8,801 nt of DNA. Origin: Spirochaetales bacterium. GTDB lineage: Bacteria; Spirochaetota; Spirochaetia; Sphaerochaetales; Sphaerochaetaceae. The stretch spans positions 1-8,801 of the forward strand of contig JALFRH010000250.1 in the NCBI GenBank assembly GCA_022785155.1, given 5' to 3'. Both the position numbers and the translations under genes were made by a program. Positions within the stretch are counted from its first letter, which is position 1. Every line of letters begins with the position of its first letter. Under the pieces are notes generated by a model. That model was not told the origin of the DNA. It saw only the letters and a list, made by a program, of their open reading frames with translations, and ran no database searches. Of the stretch, positions 6,146 through 8,801 are shown piece after piece.

Positions 6146-6718
6146 AACCTCCATTGCATTGTCGTTGTATCCACCTTCAGGAATAATGAGATCTGCATAT
6201 GCCTTGCTGGGCTCTATGAAGTTATAGTGGCCGGGTCTGACAACATTTGTATACTGCTCGATGACAGACTCCACAGTCCTTCCCCTTTCGGCCACATCCC
6301 TCTTTAATCTTCTGATGAATCTTATATCTGCAGGAGTATCTACATAGAGTTTCAGGTCCAATAATTTCCTTACCCTCTCGTCATAGAACACCATGAGTCC
6401 ATCAATGACAATAATTGAGGAGGGCTCCACCTTTACAAACTCTTCCTTTCTTGTATGGTGGACAAAGTCATATTGAGGCATCATGCAGCTCTTACCTTCC
6501 TTCAAGGAAGCAAGATTCTGCATCATAAGATCCATATCGAAAGCATCCGGATGATCGAAGTTGTATGCCGTGATGTTGGAGTTGTTGACAAAAGTGGCGC
6601 TCTTATAGTAGTTGTCCATTTCAATAAGTACGGCATTGGGATATCTTTCCTTTATCCTCTTTACTACTGTGCTCTTTCCAGAACCTGATCCTCCAGTGAT
6701 TCCGATAATCTTTGCCAT
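6110..6718 (-). CDS. udk: Uridine kinase
   Basis: Pyrimidine salvage enzyme that phosphorylates uridine, and usually cytidine, to the monophosphate with ATP or GTP; cytosolic. P-loop 'GGSGSGKS' (9-16); 'MDNYYK' with D35 in the catalytic-Asp position; 'NFDHPDAFD' (53-61); 'PQYDFVHHTR' (81-90); 'VIDGLMVF' (104-111), where most members have EG in place of DG; 'DIRFIRRLKRDVAERGRT' (131-148); 'VVRPGHYNFIEPSKAYADLIIPEGG' core with R161 and the EPSK motif. The 202-residue length is normal. The ATG lies 3 nt after the galM stop, with AAGGAG at 6 nt formed by the last two galM sense codons. The C-terminus is an odd run of methionines (SMMMK) in the region overlapping yidD. Last gene of lepA-galM-udk; no intrinsic terminator is visible after it. 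Confidence 0.93.
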   Translation of the reverse strand: MAKIIGITGGSGSGKSTVVKRIKERYPNAVLIEMDNYYKSATFVNNSNITAYNFDHPDAFDMDLMMQNLASLKEGKSCMMPQYDFVHHTRKEEFVKVEPSSIIVIDGLMVFYDERVRKLLDLKLYVDTPADIRFIRRLKRDVAERGRTVESVIEQYTNVVRPGHYNFIEPSKAYADLIIPEGGYNDNAMEVLFSFIGSMMMK

Positions 6719-6721
6719 ATA

Positions 6722-7672
6722 TCACTCCTTTGGAACCAACTTGTAGCTGGTGGTAGACTCGTATACTCTATCTTTTTCTGTATATTCCCTTGGAAAATCA
6801 GGCCTGTTGGGAGAATCAGGATATCTTCCAGTCTCCAATGCCAAGCCCTGGAAGGGCCTTGTATCTTTTCCTGAAAGGAACTCGCCTGTATATACCTGGA
6901 TACCAGGCTCTGTGGTCCGTACATAAAGAACGGCGAGATTTCCTTCAGCCTTGATGATCTCCCCTTTCTTAAGCACCCAGGTGTTATCGTAGGAGCCATT
7001 TCTTCTGCTGCCTATGACAGTGCTTTTTCTGAAGTCAAAATCAGTTCCCTCCACAGATGTGGGGTTATCAAGAAGAGGAATCAAAGAGGAATCCACAGAT
7101 ATATATTCATCACTTGGAATCTCAAGTCCAACATACTTGGAACTCCTGTCATCAAGGATGAAATAAGCATGATTTGTGAGAGATACAGGACATTTTTTAG
7201 TGGACAGAGCCTTGTAATTTATGGTCAGGACACCGTCCTGGGAGAGAAGGTATGATACTTGGATTTCGTGGTCTCCAGGAAATCCTCCGGCTTCCTTCTG
7301 ATAAAGGGAAAGAGTGACCATAGTATCGCTGACACCTTCTATATTCCAGAACTTATCTCCAAAGCAGGCGGAACCCGAGTGGAGGGAATTCTCCCCATCG
7401 TTTTTGTCCAGAGTATATTTTATACCCTGGATTTCAAACTCTGCACCTTTGATTCTATTTGCATATGGTCCTACTGTCTTACCCATATATGTAGAATCAT
7501 TTTTGTAGTCCAGGGCTGATTTATGGTAGGTGACGTAGTTTCTGTCTTTAGTCCCATACCATAGGATAGTAGAGCCAAAAGTGGAAACAGCAGCCACAAA
7601 TCCACCGTTTTTCAGGACAGCGACCTCCACTTTTTTATCATCGATATAGCCGAAGTCAACGATATGTCCCAT
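6722..7672 (-). CDS. galM: Aldose 1-epimerase (galactose mutarotase)
   Basis: Interconverts the alpha and beta anomers of galactose, glucose and related hexoses so that kinases receive the right form; cytosolic, with no signal peptide. Family landmarks: 'VGPYANRIKGAEF' with R73; 'NSLHSG' with H98; 'SLTNHAYF' with the catalytic acid H168; D229 in 'SYDNTWVL', where many members have DH rather than DN; and 'LETGRYPDSPNRPDFP' with the catalytic base E280. The 316-residue length is close to the usual 330-350. The ATG shares its A with the lepA stop (TAATG), with AGAGGA (7682-7687) 9 nt upstream inside lepA, so it is translated by coupling. Exact sugar preference cannot be read from the sequence. 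Confidence 0.92.
   Translation of the reverse strand: MGHIVDFGYIDDKKVEVAVLKNGGFVAAVSTFGSTILWYGTKDRNYVTYHKSALDYKNDSTYMGKTVGPYANRIKGAEFEIQGIKYTLDKNDGENSLHSGSACFGDKFWNIEGVSDTMVTLSLYQKEAGGFPGDHEIQVSYLLSQDGVLTINYKALSTKKCPVSLTNHAYFILDDRSSKYVGLEIPSDEYISVDSSLIPLLDNPTSVEGTDFDFRKSTVIGSRRNGSYDNTWVLKKGEIIKAEGNLAVLYVRTTEPGIQVYTGEFLSGKDTRPFQGLALETGRYPDSPNRPDFPREYTEKDRVYESTTSYKLVPKE
6725..6730 (-). promoter_or_regulatory. udk ribosome-binding site inside the galM 3' end
   Basis: AAGGAG 6 nt before the udk ATG; it encodes the last two residues of GalM (Lys-Glu) just before the TGA stop. Confidence 0.75.
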
Positions 7673-8801
7673 TAGTTTTCATCCTCTGTCTTCAATACAG
7701 CCAGGAATGCAGACTGAGGTATCTCCACATTACCTACCATCTTCATTCTCTTCTTTCCTTCTTTCTGTTTCTCCAAGAGTTTTCTCTTTCTTGAGATATC
7801 GCCGCCGTAACACTTTGCAGTTACATCTTTTCTATATGCATTCACCGTCTCACGGGCAATGATCTGGCCACCGATGGCAGCCTGGATTGCAATCTTGAAC
7901 TGCTGGCGAGGAATCTCACCCTTCAGTCTCTCCACAATCTGTCTTCCTCTTGTCTGGGCATTACCTCTGAACACAAGGCAGGAAAGGGCATCCACAGGGT
8001 CACCGTTCACCAGGATCTCCATTCTCACCAAGTCGGTTTTTCTATTTTCAATTACGTTGTAATCGAAGGAAGCATATCCACGGGAGATGGATTTCAACCT
8101 GTCATAGAAATCAAAGAGGACTTCAGATAACGGCATCTCATATATAAGCTCCACTCTCTTGGTATCAAGATAGTTCATCTGGGTCTGGATGCCTCTCTTC
8201 TCAAGACACAAAGTGATGATAGGCCCTACATACTCAGTAGGTGTAATGATATTCGCCTGAATATATGGCTCCTCTGCCCAATCAACCCTCATAGGGTCAG
8301 GATATTCCAAAGGATTATCGATATAGAGAGTCTCCCCATCCTTCATGTGGACAGTATATCTTACGGAAGGAGAAGTAAAGACTATGGACAGATCGAACTC
8401 CCTTTCTATTCTCTCCTGTATCACTTCCAAATGGAGCATCCCCAAGAAGCCGCATCTAAAGCCGAAGCCAAGAGCTGCGGAGGAGTCCTTCTCATACATC
8501 AAGGAAGCATCGTTGAGCTTCAACCTCTCAATGGCATCCTGAAGTTCTTCATAATCATTTGAATCCACAGGATAAATGGATGAGAAGACTACAGGCTTCA
8601 CTTCCTTGAAGCCAGGAAGAGGCTCCGGAGCCATATTGTTTTTGAGAGTTACTGTATCACCGACCCTTATGTCGCTGATATTCTTGATTCCAGCAATAAA
8701 ATATCCTACATCTCCAGCTTCAAGCTCCGGTTTTGAAATCAAGTTAATCTGGAAGAGACCCAAATCCTCGACTTTATATGAGGCGTTGGAGTGCATGAAC
8801 A
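7672..8801 (-). CDS. lepA: Elongation factor 4 (LepA), 5' end cut by window edge
   Basis: Ribosome-binding GTPase that acts on stalled or mistranslocated ribosomes and in initiation. Only the C-terminal 376 of about 600 residues are here; the frame is open to the right edge and the GTPase domain lies outside, so the internal Met at 8796 is not the start. Visible: domain II from 'SYKVEDLGLFQI'; 'LPGFKEVKPVVFSSIYPV'; the G'-less EF-G-like domain III with 'LGFGFRCGFLGMLHLEVIQ'; 'ITLCLEKRGIQTQMNYLD'; 'DFYDRLKSISRGYASFDY'; and the LepA-specific C-terminal domain 'AKCYGGDISRKRKLLEKQK' followed by 'EGKKRMKMVGNVEIPQSAFLAVL'. All blocks match E. coli LepA in order with no gaps of note. First visible gene of lepA-galM-udk; its promoter is outside the window. 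Confidence 0.97.
   Translation of the reverse strand, partial: FMHSNASYKVEDLGLFQINLISKPELEAGDVGYFIAGIKNISDIRVGDTVTLKNNMAPEPLPGFKEVKPVVFSSIYPVDSNDYEELQDAIERLKLNDASLMYEKDSSAALGFGFRCGFLGMLHLEVIQERIEREFDLSIVFTSPSVRYTVHMKDGETLYIDNPLEYPDPMRVDWAEEPYIQANIITPTEYVGPIITLCLEKRGIQTQMNYLDTKRVELIYEMPLSEVLFDFYDRLKSISRGYASFDYNVIENRKTDLVRMEILVNGDPVDALSCLVFRGNAQTRGRQIVERLKGEIPRQQFKIAIQAAIGGQIIARETVNAYRKDVTAKCYGGDISRKRKLLEKQKEGKKRMKMVGNVEIPQSAFLAVLKTEDEN

Noticed and set aside
7672..8796. Complete 374-residue protein starting at 8796
   Set aside because: The frame is open to the window edge and the sequence begins in LepA domain II; the Met is internal.

Overview
The window is a stretch of bacterial housekeeping genes with no sign of a mobile element, CRISPR array, phage gene or RNA gene. 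The best guess for the host is a spirochaete (Spirochaetota, Treponema/Sphaerochaeta-like). Three things point there: the ACP carries 'DSLDTYELVYALEEE' around its attachment serine, which resembles spirochaete ACPs; the isoleucyl-tRNA synthetase is the eukaryote-like type found in spirochaetes; and rpmF, acpP and rnc sit directly together without the fab/plsX genes. This placement rests on recalled family patterns, not on a search.

Layout from left to right. Positions 1-2751, minus strand: ileS, whose 3' end runs off the left edge. Positions 2752-3043: a 292-bp divergent intergenic region with a good promoter for ileS, a small hairpin and a possible 18-codon leader ORF with a very strong Shine-Dalgarno sequence. 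Positions 3044-4399, plus strand: cca (tRNA nucleotidyltransferase with HD domain). It converges on a minus-strand operon rpmF-acpP-rnc (5635 down to 4430) across one bidirectional terminator whose stem contains the rnc stop codon. Positions 5636-5821: a divergent region with two back-to-back sigma70-type promoters, one for rpmF and one for yidD. Positions 5822-6145, plus strand: yidD. It overlaps tail to tail by 36 bp with udk, the last gene of a second minus-strand operon lepA-galM-udk. lepA runs off the right edge.

Most genes serve translation and RNA metabolism: tRNA charging (ileS), tRNA 3'-end building (cca), rRNA processing (rnc), ribosomal protein L32 (rpmF) and ribosomal back-translocation (lepA/EF4). 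acpP serves fatty-acid synthesis, yidD membrane-protein insertion, udk pyrimidine salvage and galM hexose entry. Within the operons the spacing is extremely tight (1-nt gap, 5-nt gap, 1-nt overlap, 3-nt gap), and ribosome-binding sites lie inside the preceding genes, which suggests translational coupling. I found no undescribed system here; the findings are modest points about regulation and gene layout.
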